Shown here: piece by piece, positions 1 through 7,802 of the stretch
How positions within the stretch are numbered: position 1 is the first letter of the stretch
How the letters are laid out: each line of letters begins with the position of its first letter
NCBI RefSeq assembly: GCF_904846675.1
Contig: NZ_CAJHBT010000011.1
Span: 18,726-82,725, forward strand
Length of the DNA: 64,000 nucleotides
Source of the DNA: Psychrobacter urativorans
GTDB lineage: Bacteria > Pseudomonadota > Gammaproteobacteria > Pseudomonadales > Moraxellaceae
Direction of reading: 5' to 3'
The notes under the pieces: model-generated
Seen by the model: only the letters and a program-made list of their open reading frames with translations
What the model was told of the DNA's origin: nothing
The model's database searches: none
Made by a program: the position numbers and the translations under genes

Positions 1-366
1 ATACAAACGCTGATTTTTATCGTATTGTTTGCTGCTAAAGGCCGGCTGGCCAATCATCTACAAAATAGTATTGTCAAAGCAGATTTGGCACGTGAACAAG
101 CGCTGAACGAAATGGTTATCTTAGCTAATGACAGCATTTTTCCTGATATTCATTCGCATACCCCCATCTCGCTACAGCAAATTCATGAGCGTTATGAGGC
201 GCAGTTACGTCTAGCAAGCTTGCAGTGTCTATTACAAAAAGAGATTGAGGCCGGACGACTGTTGTTAGCACAGCATGAAATAGAGGCGAGAGTTTTACCA
301 CCAGAGCTTGCTGACGATGAGCTGCTACCTCACGCCGGTCGTATGATATATAAAAGTGTGATTTAA
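1..366 (+). CDS. C-terminal part of an unknown, possibly membrane-anchored protein (5' end outside window)
   Basis: The frame is open from base 1 with no stop, so the gene starts upstream of the window. The visible 121 residues begin with a hydrophobic stretch (IQTLIFIVLFAA), probably the end of a membrane segment. A charged, mostly helical tail follows, rich in Glu, Gln, Leu and Arg, ending in RMIYKSVI. It is convergent with glnD, 25 bases away. I do not recognise the family; a transporter with a cytoplasmic helical tail is possible but unproven. A TTG at 25 could serve as a start for a shorter protein, but the open upstream frame argues against it. Confidence 0.6.
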   Translation: MQTLIFIVLFAAKGRLANHLQNSIVKADLAREQALNEMVILANDSIFPDIHSHTPISLQQIHERYEAQLRLASLQCLLQKEIEAGRLLLAQHEIEARVLPPELADDELLPHAGRMIYKSVI

Positions 367-391
367 ATTTTTATAGTTTAAGCACAGCTAT

Positions 392-3139
392 TTAACTATA
401 ACTGCTGTCTGTACGTATACTGAGACTGGTGGTGAGTGCCGCCTTCAGGGTCTCAAGCCTCAAAGTCGATAGCGGTTTATCCTGTTGGTCACTGATATAA
501 AACATATCTTCTGCGCGCTCGCCTAAAGTGGTAATGCGCGCCGCATGAACTTCAATCTTCTGTTGCAAAAATACTTGACCGACTCGCGCTAATAACCCTG
601 GTTGGTCAAGTGTTTGCAGGCTCATGATATGCTGATCTGAGGCTTCATTGAACTCAAAACTAATAATGGTAGGCACTTCAAAATGCCTGAGATGACGCGG
701 AATGCGCTTATGCGTAAGCTTCGGCGTCGTTGGGTTTTTAAAGGCATCAACCAGCCGCTGTTTTAGCTCTTGTTGGCTGTCCTCATCGGCCAATAATGTG
801 CCACTATGATCTAACAATACATAAGAATCTAGGGCAAAGTCGCGAGTTGCTGTGATGATACGCGCATCTAAAACGTCCAAATTCATTTGATCAAATACCG
901 CCATCGTTACCGCAAATAAATTAGTCTGATTTTGAGTGTAAACAAAGACCTGTACTGCATCAAGTGCCAGCTCCCGATGCTCGCGCAGGACAATAAGTGG
1001 CGTACTCTCAGCGTTAGAGGCGTGGCCAATCGGCGGATGGTTTAGAATGGCTTCAGTATGCCACAAGACGTCTTCAGCAATCTCTTTTAAGAAGTATTCA
1101 TCACCTAAATCATCCCACAATTGCAGCACCTCCTCGCGATCCATATGCTGATTGTCAACATTATCCAGCAGGGTCAATGCTTGTTTACGAGTGGCACTGA
1201 TCATATCGTGGCGATTGGTTGGGGCATCAATATCCGCGCGTAAGATACGCCGCGTTTGCGCATACAACTGTTTCATTAGGGTTGCCCGCCAGCTGTTCCA
1301 AAGCTGTGGATTGGTAGCATTCATATCAGCAACGGTTAATACATACAAATGATTAAGATGGGTGACATTGCCTACTAAATTTGCAAAATGAGTCACAACC
1401 TCAGGGTCGGAGATGTCTTTTTTCTGCGCAGTCTTCGACATTAAAAGATGGTGGCGGGTCAGCCACCCGACTAACTGCGCATCGGCGCTACTCATACCAT
1501 GAGTAAGACAAAACTCAATGGCTTCCGTCTCCCCAAGCTGATTATGATTGCCGCCGCGACCTTTGGCAATATCATGGAACATGGCAGCCAACACTAAAAT
1601 TTCTTTGCGTTCAATACGCTGAAAAATAGCGCTGACTAATGGAAAATCTTCATAATATTGCGCATCAGTAAAGCGGTGCAATATTCGAATCAAAAATAGC
1701 GTATGTGCGTCGACAGTATAACGATGAAATAAGTCGAATTGCATAAGACCGGTGACTTGCGCAAAAGCAGGAATATAATTGCCCAATACCCCGTAGCGAT
1801 TCATCGCACGCAGACGTTGAAACAAATAATTTTGTTCTTTTAAATTGGCCAAAAATAATGCTTGATGCTCAGGGTTATCACGATAAGTTTGATCAATACC
1901 GCGAGCCGCAACCTTTAGGGCGCGTAGCGTTCGGGTGCGTACTTTTTTGATGCCATATTGCCCCATTAATAAAAACATCTCTAAAATAGTCTCAGGATGC
2001 TGGGCAAAAACCCGATGATGAGCGATGGCAATCTGATCGCCAATTTGATTAAAGTGCGCATTCAGCGGCCGCTTGGTCGGACGCTCATTATCCGGCAGAC
2101 TCGGCTCTATAATGGTTTCATAGTAATGGTTGGTCAGCATCTCAGACAGCGTCGATATCTGCATGGCGCAGCGATAATAATCACGCATAAAGCGCTCTAC
2201 CGCCGCATTGGGTATATCATCTGGCTGAGTTTCGTAACCCATGCGTTGGGCTATTTCGCGCTGATAATCGAATAACAGCTTGTTTTCATTGCGTCCGGTT
2301 AGTTCATGTAAATAATGGCGTATTTGCCATAAGTAGCTTTCGGCGAAGTTTAGCTCATCGAATTCTTTTTCGGTCAAAAATCCTTGCTGTACCAAGTCAT
2401 AAAGCTTTCCGACACGAAAATAACGCTTCGTCACCCAACCAATGATATGAATATCGCGCAGACCGCCAGGTGCCGTTTTAATATTAGGTTCAAGATTAAA
2501 TTCTGTGGCATTGTGTTGAATATAACGTGCCTTGGCCTCAGCAATCTTAGCCTCAAAAAAGTCGCGCTGTGACCAGAGCTTATTGACGATTCCATCAGGA
2601 ATGTTTTGTAATACTTCATTACCAATTAATAAGCGCGTCTCTAATAAGGTACTGGCAACCGTATGATTTTGGGCCGCTGCCAAGCAATCATCGATACTGC
2701 GCACTGCTAACGCCGGCTCCAAACCAATATCCCACAGCATCGCTACTAAGCTATCAATCTTGGCGCTAACTTCTACTGCAATATCATTTGGTGCCAGCAA
2801 CAAAATATCGACATCTGAATATAGCGATAGTTCCCCGCGACCATAACCACCCGTCGCGAACAGCGCTAAATCCGTTTTGTCCAACTCAAACCAATTGAAT
2901 AATGCGATAAGCAATTCATCAATTGCACAAGCACGTGCCGCTACCAATTGGCGAATATTGACCCCGCGCTCAAGCGCCCGACTGATATCGTCATTAATCT
3001 GTATCAGCCACTGCGGAAGCCCAAATAGTGATTTTTCCGTGGCGGAGGTGGCATCCAAATCCGTAGTGTTCGAACCCTGTCTTGCAGGTAAAGTCGGCAG
3101 CGGTGTAAGATAAATGGAGGCGACATCGCATGTGAACAT
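392..3139 (-). CDS. glnD: Bifunctional PII uridylyltransferase / uridylyl-removing enzyme
   Basis: GlnD is the cytoplasmic glutamine sensor that uridylylates and deuridylylates PII (GlnB/GlnK), controlling glutamine synthetase and Ntr genes. The 915 residues fit the family length (about 890-950). An N-terminal nucleotidyltransferase motif is visible near residue 95 (FATGGYGRGELSLYSDVDIL, with the G-G-x-GRGE and DVD pattern). An HD hydrolase motif follows (MFHDIAKGRGGNH), and two ACT-like segments at the C-terminus (from about residue 730 and from about 840, the second with TLDQPGLLARVGQVF). The first about 30 residues are not conserved-looking and no clear ribosome binding site precedes the chosen ATG, so the true start may lie slightly downstream. 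It lies downstream of map on the same strand, behind a hairpin terminator. Confidence 0.95.
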   Translation of the reverse strand: MFTCDVASIYLTPLPTLPARQGSNTTDLDATSATEKSLFGLPQWLIQINDDISRALERGVNIRQLVAARACAIDELLIALFNWFELDKTDLALFATGGYGRGELSLYSDVDILLLAPNDIAVEVSAKIDSLVAMLWDIGLEPALAVRSIDDCLAAAQNHTVASTLLETRLLIGNEVLQNIPDGIVNKLWSQRDFFEAKIAEAKARYIQHNATEFNLEPNIKTAPGGLRDIHIIGWVTKRYFRVGKLYDLVQQGFLTEKEFDELNFAESYLWQIRHYLHELTGRNENKLLFDYQREIAQRMGYETQPDDIPNAAVERFMRDYYRCAMQISTLSEMLTNHYYETIIEPSLPDNERPTKRPLNAHFNQIGDQIAIAHHRVFAQHPETILEMFLLMGQYGIKKVRTRTLRALKVAARGIDQTYRDNPEHQALFLANLKEQNYLFQRLRAMNRYGVLGNYIPAFAQVTGLMQFDLFHRYTVDAHTLFLIRILHRFTDAQYYEDFPLVSAIFQRIERKEILVLAAMFHDIAKGRGGNHNQLGETEAIEFCLTHGMSSADAQLVGWLTRHHLLMSKTAQKKDISDPEVVTHFANLVGNVTHLNHLYVLTVADMNATNPQLWNSWRATLMKQLYAQTRRILRADIDAPTNRHDMISATRKQALTLLDNVDNQHMDREEVLQLWDDLGDEYFLKEIAEDVLWHTEAILNHPPIGHASNAESTPLIVLREHRELALDAVQVFVYTQNQTNLFAVTMAVFDQMNLDVLDARIITATRDFALDSYVLLDHSGTLLADEDSQQELKQRLVDAFKNPTTPKLTHKRIPRHLRHFEVPTIISFEFNEASDQHIMSLQTLDQPGLLARVGQVFLQQKIEVHAARITTLGERAEDMFYISDQQDKPLSTLRLETLKAALTTSLSIRTDSSYS

Positions 3140-3224
3140 GTGTGTTATCCGATTAAGAGTTTAAAATATGGGTAGTAAGAAACATGGCTACTAAAAAACA
3201 CGAGTCATAAAACAAAGGCAATAA

Positions 3225-3246
3225 AAAGACCGCCTAAGCGATCTTT
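3225..3246 (-). terminator. Rho-independent terminator after map
   Basis: On the minus strand AAAGATCGC and GCGGTCTTT form a 9-bp stem (one G-T pair) around a TTAG loop, followed by a T run. It sits 8 bases after the map stop and so separates map from glnD. Confidence 0.7.
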
Positions 3247-3253
3247 CATAATT

Positions 3254-4045
3254 TTACTGGGTTAAGAAGCTTAAGTCTTCTTCAGGACGAGTGGTAAATA
3301 CCTCACAGCCATTGTCAGTCACGACCATCGTATGTTCCCACTGCGCCGACAGCTTACGGTCTTTAGTAATTGCCGTCCATTCATCCGGTAGAATTTTGGT
3401 CTGCCATTTGCCCTCATTAATCATCGGTTCAATAGTAAATGTCATTCCGGTCTTCAGCTCAAAGCCTGTACCTTTTTTGCCATAATGCATGACTTGGGGC
3501 TCATGATGGAACTCATTACTGATGCCATGACCACAGAACTCACGCACAATGCTAAAGCGCTCAGGCTCGACCACTTCTTGAATAGCTGCGCCGATATCGC
3601 CCAAGCGTACGCCATCTTTTACCACTTTCATGCCCGCATATAGGGCATCTTGCGCCACTTTACAGATACGCTTCGCCATGATGGAGCCATTACCGACGAT
3701 CCACATTTTGGAGGTATCGCCGTAGTAGCCATCTTTAATTACCGTCACGTCAATATTGATAATATCACCATCTTTTAGGATTTTATTCTCAGTGGGGATA
3801 CCGTGGCAGACTACGTGATTGACTGAGGTGCAGATGGATTTAGGAAAGCCGTTATAATTCAGTGGCGCGGGGATAGCGTCTTGCACATTGACGATATAAT
3901 CATGGGCGATTTGGTTTAACGCTTCGGTGCTAATGCCTACTTTGACATGCTCATCTAACATGACCAGTAAATCGCTGGCAAGTTTACCGGCGACACGCAT
4001 TTTTGCTATAGCTTCAGGGGACTGGATGAGGGCTTGTTTAATCAT
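3254..4045 (-). CDS. map: Type I methionine aminopeptidase
   Basis: Map removes the initiator methionine from nascent proteins in the cytoplasm, using two divalent metal ions. The 263-residue length is typical of bacterial type Ia enzymes. The substrate His lies in NHVVCHGIP. Metal ligands are visible in order: two Asp in INIDVTVIKDGYYGDTS, His in CGHGIS, Glu in FTIEPMI and Glu in QWEHTMVV. The start MIKQALIQSPE is the usual family N-terminus. The gene ends just before a terminator and shares strand with glnD. Confidence 0.97.
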   Translation of the reverse strand: MIKQALIQSPEAIAKMRVAGKLASDLLVMLDEHVKVGISTEALNQIAHDYIVNVQDAIPAPLNYNGFPKSICTSVNHVVCHGIPTENKILKDGDIINIDVTVIKDGYYGDTSKMWIVGNGSIMAKRICKVAQDALYAGMKVVKDGVRLGDIGAAIQEVVEPERFSIVREFCGHGISNEFHHEPQVMHYGKKGTGFELKTGMTFTIEPMINEGKWQTKILPDEWTAITKDRKLSAQWEHTMVVTDNGCEVFTTRPEEDLSFLTQ

Positions 4046-4587
4046 TATTATCTTACTTATAGTTATGAAATTAATGTGACTAAATTATATCATAAATGAG
4101 CCAGTGTCGGTTTTAAGGCATTTTGCTTGTTTGTAAAACTATCTTGCTAAAATAACATTCATTTTTAAATCACAATTGGCAGGTAACAATTAACAGGCAA
4201 CAGCAAGCCAATAAACAGTTAGCAGTTAATGTCATAACTGGCAATAGATAGTAGCAAAAGGTCTATACGCTGGAACAATATTTTATTAAAGCTTATACAT
4301 AATCCTGCATGACAGTCATAGTCTAACAAGCCATAATGGATTCACCGTTTAGGCAAAAATAATAAAAATAGCGACAACAAAAAAAATGATAATAATAAAA
4401 AATTAGCGGTAATGAGTAGAAGCGATAAAAAAAGAAATAAGAATAAAATAGAATAATAAATAAAAATACTCATGATCGTAATCATCATAGCAACATAACT
4501 CGTATACAATGAGCTGTGCGTGACTTTGAGTTAAGCATTTTGAGTAAACTAACATAATAATTTGATTTAACCCTTCTAGGAGTTTAT
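4046..4587. other. Intergenic region between divergent map and META-domain genes
   Basis: This 542-base spacer is strongly A/T-rich, with many AATAAT and poly-A runs between about 4360 and 4470. No convincing gene is seen. It should hold divergent promoters: TTGAGT followed after 18 bases by TAACAT, about 25-55 bases upstream of the META gene, is a weak candidate. The downstream gene has a clear AGGAG ribosome binding site. Confidence 0.4.
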
Positions 4588-5076
4588 ATGAAAAACATGA
4601 CTAAAGTAATGATGGCAGGCGTATTAGCAGTAGGTACATTAGCTGCCGGTTGCCAAACTACTCCAAGCGTTACCGCGCCAACCACTCAGCAAATCACTAC
4701 TGATAAATTAGAAGCCTATAACTGGCAGCTCGTTGATGCTGAGCGCACCAATGGTCAGCAAGTCAGCCAACTGTTCTTTAATCCGTCAAAACCTTTAACT
4801 TTGAACTTCATGAGTGTTAATGGTGAACATCGCGTTTCTTATATGAACACTTGTAACAACATGGGTGCTCAATACCAAGTGGTTAATGGCAATGTCCAAA
4901 TTCAGAACAGCCTTAGCACTATGATGGCCTGCCCTGAGCCACAAGCTAGCTTTGATACGGCTACCTTAGCTACCGTACAAGGTAAATATAGCTTGAGCAA
5001 AAACGCAAAAAATACGCCTATCTTGACGATTACTAATGCCAATCAAGTAGCGCATTTCCAAGCGGTTAACAAATAG
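4588..5076 (+). CDS. META-domain (HslJ-like) lipoprotein
   Basis: This is a 162-residue predicted outer-envelope lipoprotein. The signal peptide MKNMTKVMMAGVLAVGTLAAGC ends in the lipobox LAAGC, so Cys22 is the likely lipidation site. The rest resembles the META domain of HslJ: a W-Q-L-V segment at the start (YNWQLVDAER), an NTCNNMGAQY segment and the family signature LSTMMACPEPQ. HslJ-type proteins are linked to novobiocin resistance and heat shock in Escherichia coli; the role here is unknown. The start is supported by TAGGAG eight bases upstream. The gene stands alone and ends at a strong terminator. Confidence 0.85.
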   Translation: MKNMTKVMMAGVLAVGTLAAGCQTTPSVTAPTTQQITTDKLEAYNWQLVDAERTNGQQVSQLFFNPSKPLTLNFMSVNGEHRVSYMNTCNNMGAQYQVVNGNVQIQNSLSTMMACPEPQASFDTATLATVQGKYSLSKNAKNTPILTITNANQVAHFQAVNK

Positions 5077-5163
5077 TTGTTAAGTAGTTATCAATAACTA
5101 AAAGTAATTAACTGTAGATAAATTCTAACAATAATAAAAACAGTAGAATTTTCAAACTGTTAT

Positions 5164-5199
5164 AAAAAAGCCTCACTATTATGTAGTGGGGCTTTTTTT
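5164..5199 (+). terminator. Rho-independent terminator after the META lipoprotein gene
   Basis: AAAAAAGCCTCACTA pairs with TAGTGGGGCTTTTTT around a five-base loop (one G-T pair), ending in a run of seven T. The flanking A and T runs would let it act in both directions. Confidence 0.9.
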
Positions 5200-5280
5200 A
5201 ACAAGTTTTTATCAAATTTCCGTTAAAAAAATTGTCATAGATTAAGCTACACTAAAGCCATTATTATTGGACTTTATTTT

Positions 5281-6279
5281 ATGCATCATTCAACGACTAA
5301 CCTGTCTCCTATAAAAAGTATGAGAAACACAGCAGTGCTTGCCACATTGGCCACAATCATCAGCGTATTAACAGGCTGTCAAACGTTAACCATGGCTACC
5401 AACCAGACCGTCAATAATAGCCCTGCTATTAATCCGCTGACAGCGCAGATGCCAAGCAGTGACCGCCTTGGGCGCATTGCTTATGTAGAGGAACAAGGTT
5501 TTGGCGCGGCAAAAATATCCTCGCTATATACCATTCGCCCCGATGGTAACGATAGGCAACTGATTGAGCAGCTGAATGGTTATATCTATTCGCCAGCGTG
5601 GTCAGTGGATGGGAAATTATTGGCTTATAGTAAGCAAGCATTGCGTGAGCAACCAAAGATTTATATTTATGATCGGCGTAATCAAAGCCGTAATCTGGTC
5701 GTAAATACCAATGGCAGCAATTTATCAGCGACGTTTTCACCCGATGGACAAAAGCTACTCTATAGCTCAACGGTTGGCGGTAATGCTGATATCTATGAGC
5801 TACATTTAAACAAAGGCACCACCACTCAGTTAATTGAGCTACCGAGTACTGAGGTGCAGCCAAGTTACGCGCCGGATGGCAAAAGCTTCGTCTATGTCAG
5901 TGATAAAAATCGCGCGGGTCGTCCGCGCATCTATCGCTATAAATTTGCGACCAATAGCAACTCGCAAATTGCCACGGGCGGCTATGCTGCTAGCCCGCAA
6001 CTGAGTCCCGATGGTAGGCGCATGGGCTATCTAAATGGTCGGCAAGCCGCAGTTATGACTTTAGGTAGCGGACAAGTGATAAACTTGGCAGAGACCGGAC
6101 TTGATGAGCCAGCACGGTTATCCCCAAGTGGCAGCTATGCGCTATATCCTATGCAAAGTGGGCAAAGTAGCGGGCAAAAAAGCAGCAGTTTAGTAATACG
6201 TTCATTAGTAGGTGGAACCAGTTACACTATCAGCAATAAGACAGGTGGACTAGCGCGATCGCCAGTGTGGGGGCGTTAA
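5281..6279 (+). CDS. PD40/TolB-like beta-propeller lipoprotein
   Basis: The 332-residue protein is exported: a hydrophobic segment ends in the lipobox VLTGC. After it come repeated WD40-like TolB propeller blades, seen as SPAWSVDGKLLAYSK, SATFSPDGQKLLYSS, QPSYAPDGKSFVYVS and SPQLSPDGRRMGYLN, each with an adjacent beta strand naming values. It resembles the C-terminal propeller of TolB but lacks the TolB N-terminal domain, so it is not the Tol-Pal protein itself. The start is uncertain: residue 14 (MRNTAVLATLA, base 5320) would give a more usual lipoprotein signal, and neither ATG has a clear ribosome binding site. The ligand is unknown. Confidence 0.75.
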   Translation: MHHSTTNLSPIKSMRNTAVLATLATIISVLTGCQTLTMATNQTVNNSPAINPLTAQMPSSDRLGRIAYVEEQGFGAAKISSLYTIRPDGNDRQLIEQLNGYIYSPAWSVDGKLLAYSKQALREQPKIYIYDRRNQSRNLVVNTNGSNLSATFSPDGQKLLYSSTVGGNADIYELHLNKGTTTQLIELPSTEVQPSYAPDGKSFVYVSDKNRAGRPRIYRYKFATNSNSQIATGGYAASPQLSPDGRRMGYLNGRQAAVMTLGSGQVINLAETGLDEPARLSPSGSYALYPMQSGQSSGQKSSSLVIRSLVGGTSYTISNKTGGLARSPVWGR

Positions 6280-6356
6280 TCTTGAAGGTTTAAGACTAGT
6301 ACTAAGTGACCCATTTATCAAATAACTTATGTTTTAAACAACGTAGTGAGAAAAGT

Positions 6357-6518
6357 ATGGCGCACAAGAAAAAGAATGTACGGAAAAAAGAATGTCCTGT
6401 CTGCCAGCGAGAGTTTAGCTGGAGTAAAAAGTTGGATAAAAATTGGGAAAGCATGGTCTATTGCTCAGACCAGTGTCGCCGGATTAAGAAGTATGAGAGT
6501 GTAGAACATCAGCAATGA
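6357..6518 (+). CDS. DUF2256 small zinc-ribbon protein (intact copy)
   Basis: This 53-residue basic protein (MAHKKKNVRKKECPVCQREF...) has two CxxC/CxxxC knuckles, CPVC and CSDQC, separated by a W-rich segment, as in DUF2256 proteins. Members are often annotated as DNA-binding or as photolyase-associated; function is not established. An upstream in-frame ATG at 6306 would add 17 unrelated residues; I prefer 6357 because MAHKK is the usual family start. Two degraded copies follow at 6534 and 7547. Confidence 0.75.
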   Translation: MAHKKKNVRKKECPVCQREFSWSKKLDKNWESMVYCSDQCRRIKKYESVEHQQ

Positions 6519-6533
6519 GAGGGAGAGGGTTAA

Positions 6534-6665
6534 AAGCAAACTTACCGCAAAAAAATCTGTCCCGTTTGCCAGCGCCCATTCAGTTGGCGTAAGAAGTGGG
6601 AAAAGGATTGGGATCAGGTCGTTTATTGTTCTGATAAGTGTCGGCGGGTAAAAACGGGCGAATAA
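6534..6665 (+). pseudogene. DUF2256 copy 2, start codon lost
   Basis: The frame reads [18 protein letters not shown]..., with a CSDKC second knuckle and a stop at 6663. It is 43 codons long and clearly paralogous to the intact copy just upstream. An in-frame TAA at 6531 precedes it and there is no ATG, GTG or TTG before the conserved core, so it has no usable start. It appears to be a decayed tandem copy. Confidence 0.7.
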
Positions 6666-6775
6666 AATACAAAGACGCTAATCTTCCTCAGGCTTAGATA
6701 TTAGATATACAGCTACATGATAAATGCCGTCATTAACAAAGAGTCAATATCACAAATAATTATACAGGGACAATC

Positions 6776-7438
6776 ATGAACTCAAGACCGACTTTAAAAC
6801 TGACAAGTATCAAAAGAATCTATGAAAATAAGGTCTTGCCTGTATTAATAGATAAGGTCTGTGCATTAGAAACTGTTAGCAGACAAAGAGAGCTTATTGT
6901 ACCAAAGGCCAGTGGCGTAGTTCTAGAGGTTGGTGTTGGCAGTGGGCTTAATGCTGAATTTTATAACAAACAGAGAGTCAAGCGAGTGATAGGGGTTGAC
7001 CCGCACATACATCCATTGGCACAAGAACGGTTTGATACAGCAGGTATTGAGTTGGTTTCTAAGCCGTTGTCTGCCGAAACGCTACCCTTTGAGGATAATA
7101 GCGTTGATAGTGTCGTGATGACTTTTACCTTATGTTCTATACCTAATCCTATCCAAGCGTTAAGTGAAATTAAAAGAGTTCTGAAACCTTTTGGTAAGTT
7201 GTATTATGCTGAGCACGGCTTAGCGCCGAAGCCCAAATCAGTGGGTAAAATACAACAAATTATTACCCCTGTATGGAAGACTGTATCAGGAGGCTGTCAT
7301 CTTGATAGGGATATTGAAAAGCTTATAGCACAAGCTGGTTTTGAGGTGTCGGGTAACCAAGGATTTACGCAGGGGGTAAATGTTGTTGGTTATCACTATT
7401 GGGGGGAGGCGACTGTTGCTGTTAGCAAGTCGTCATGA
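6776..7438 (+). CDS. Class I SAM-dependent methyltransferase
   Basis: A 220-residue soluble methyltransferase of the UbiE/Methyltransf_11 type. SAM-binding motif I is VLEVGVGSGLNAEFY near residue 45. The acidic end of strand 2 is IGVDPHIHPLA. The motif IV region is SVDSVVMTFTLCSIPNP, followed by a motif VI-like segment VLKPFGKLYYAEHG. The substrate is not evident; small-molecule or lipid methylation is typical of the group. AGGGAC before the ATG supports the start. It lies between the second and third DUF2256 copies, so the duplication may have included or been interrupted by this gene. Confidence 0.85.
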   Translation: MNSRPTLKLTSIKRIYENKVLPVLIDKVCALETVSRQRELIVPKASGVVLEVGVGSGLNAEFYNKQRVKRVIGVDPHIHPLAQERFDTAGIELVSKPLSAETLPFEDNSVDSVVMTFTLCSIPNPIQALSEIKRVLKPFGKLYYAEHGLAPKPKSVGKIQQIITPVWKTVSGGCHLDRDIEKLIAQAGFEVSGNQGFTQGVNVVGYHYWGEATVAVSKSS

Positions 7439-7546
7439 ACTCGACTCTCTTTTTAGATTGAAACTATCCAAATCAAAGTTTGGCAGAGATGGCAGGTTGT
7501 CCAAACTTACTAGTCCACAGGCATCTAAACTATCAGAATAAATATT

Positions 7547-7681
7547 ATAGGGCATAAAAAAATCTGCCCCGTCTGCCAGCGCCCATTCAGCTGGCGCAAG
7601 AAATGGGAAAAGGATTGGGAACAAGTGATTTATTGTTCTGAGAAGTGTCTGTGCAATAAGAGTGAGAGTAATGATAAGTAG
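7547..7681 (+). pseudogene. DUF2256 copy 3, start codon apparently mutated ATG to ATA
   Basis: The frame ATA GGG CAT AAA AAA ATC TGC would read [10 protein letters not shown] if the first codon were ATG. It continues as [16 protein letters not shown] with a CSEKC knuckle and stops at 7679, 44 residues in all. Only ATA stands where the family start belongs and no other start codon is in frame after the upstream stop. The core differs from copy 2 at only a few residues, so decay looks recent. Confidence 0.65.
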
Positions 7682-7802
7682 TTAAATTAAGTATTTATCA
7701 TAGTAAGGTAGAAAGCTAAGATATCCACATCAGAATGACTAAAATCAAAAGTAACATGGTAAAATATTAAAACTAACAGCATATATTTAATTTGGATAAA
7801 TA

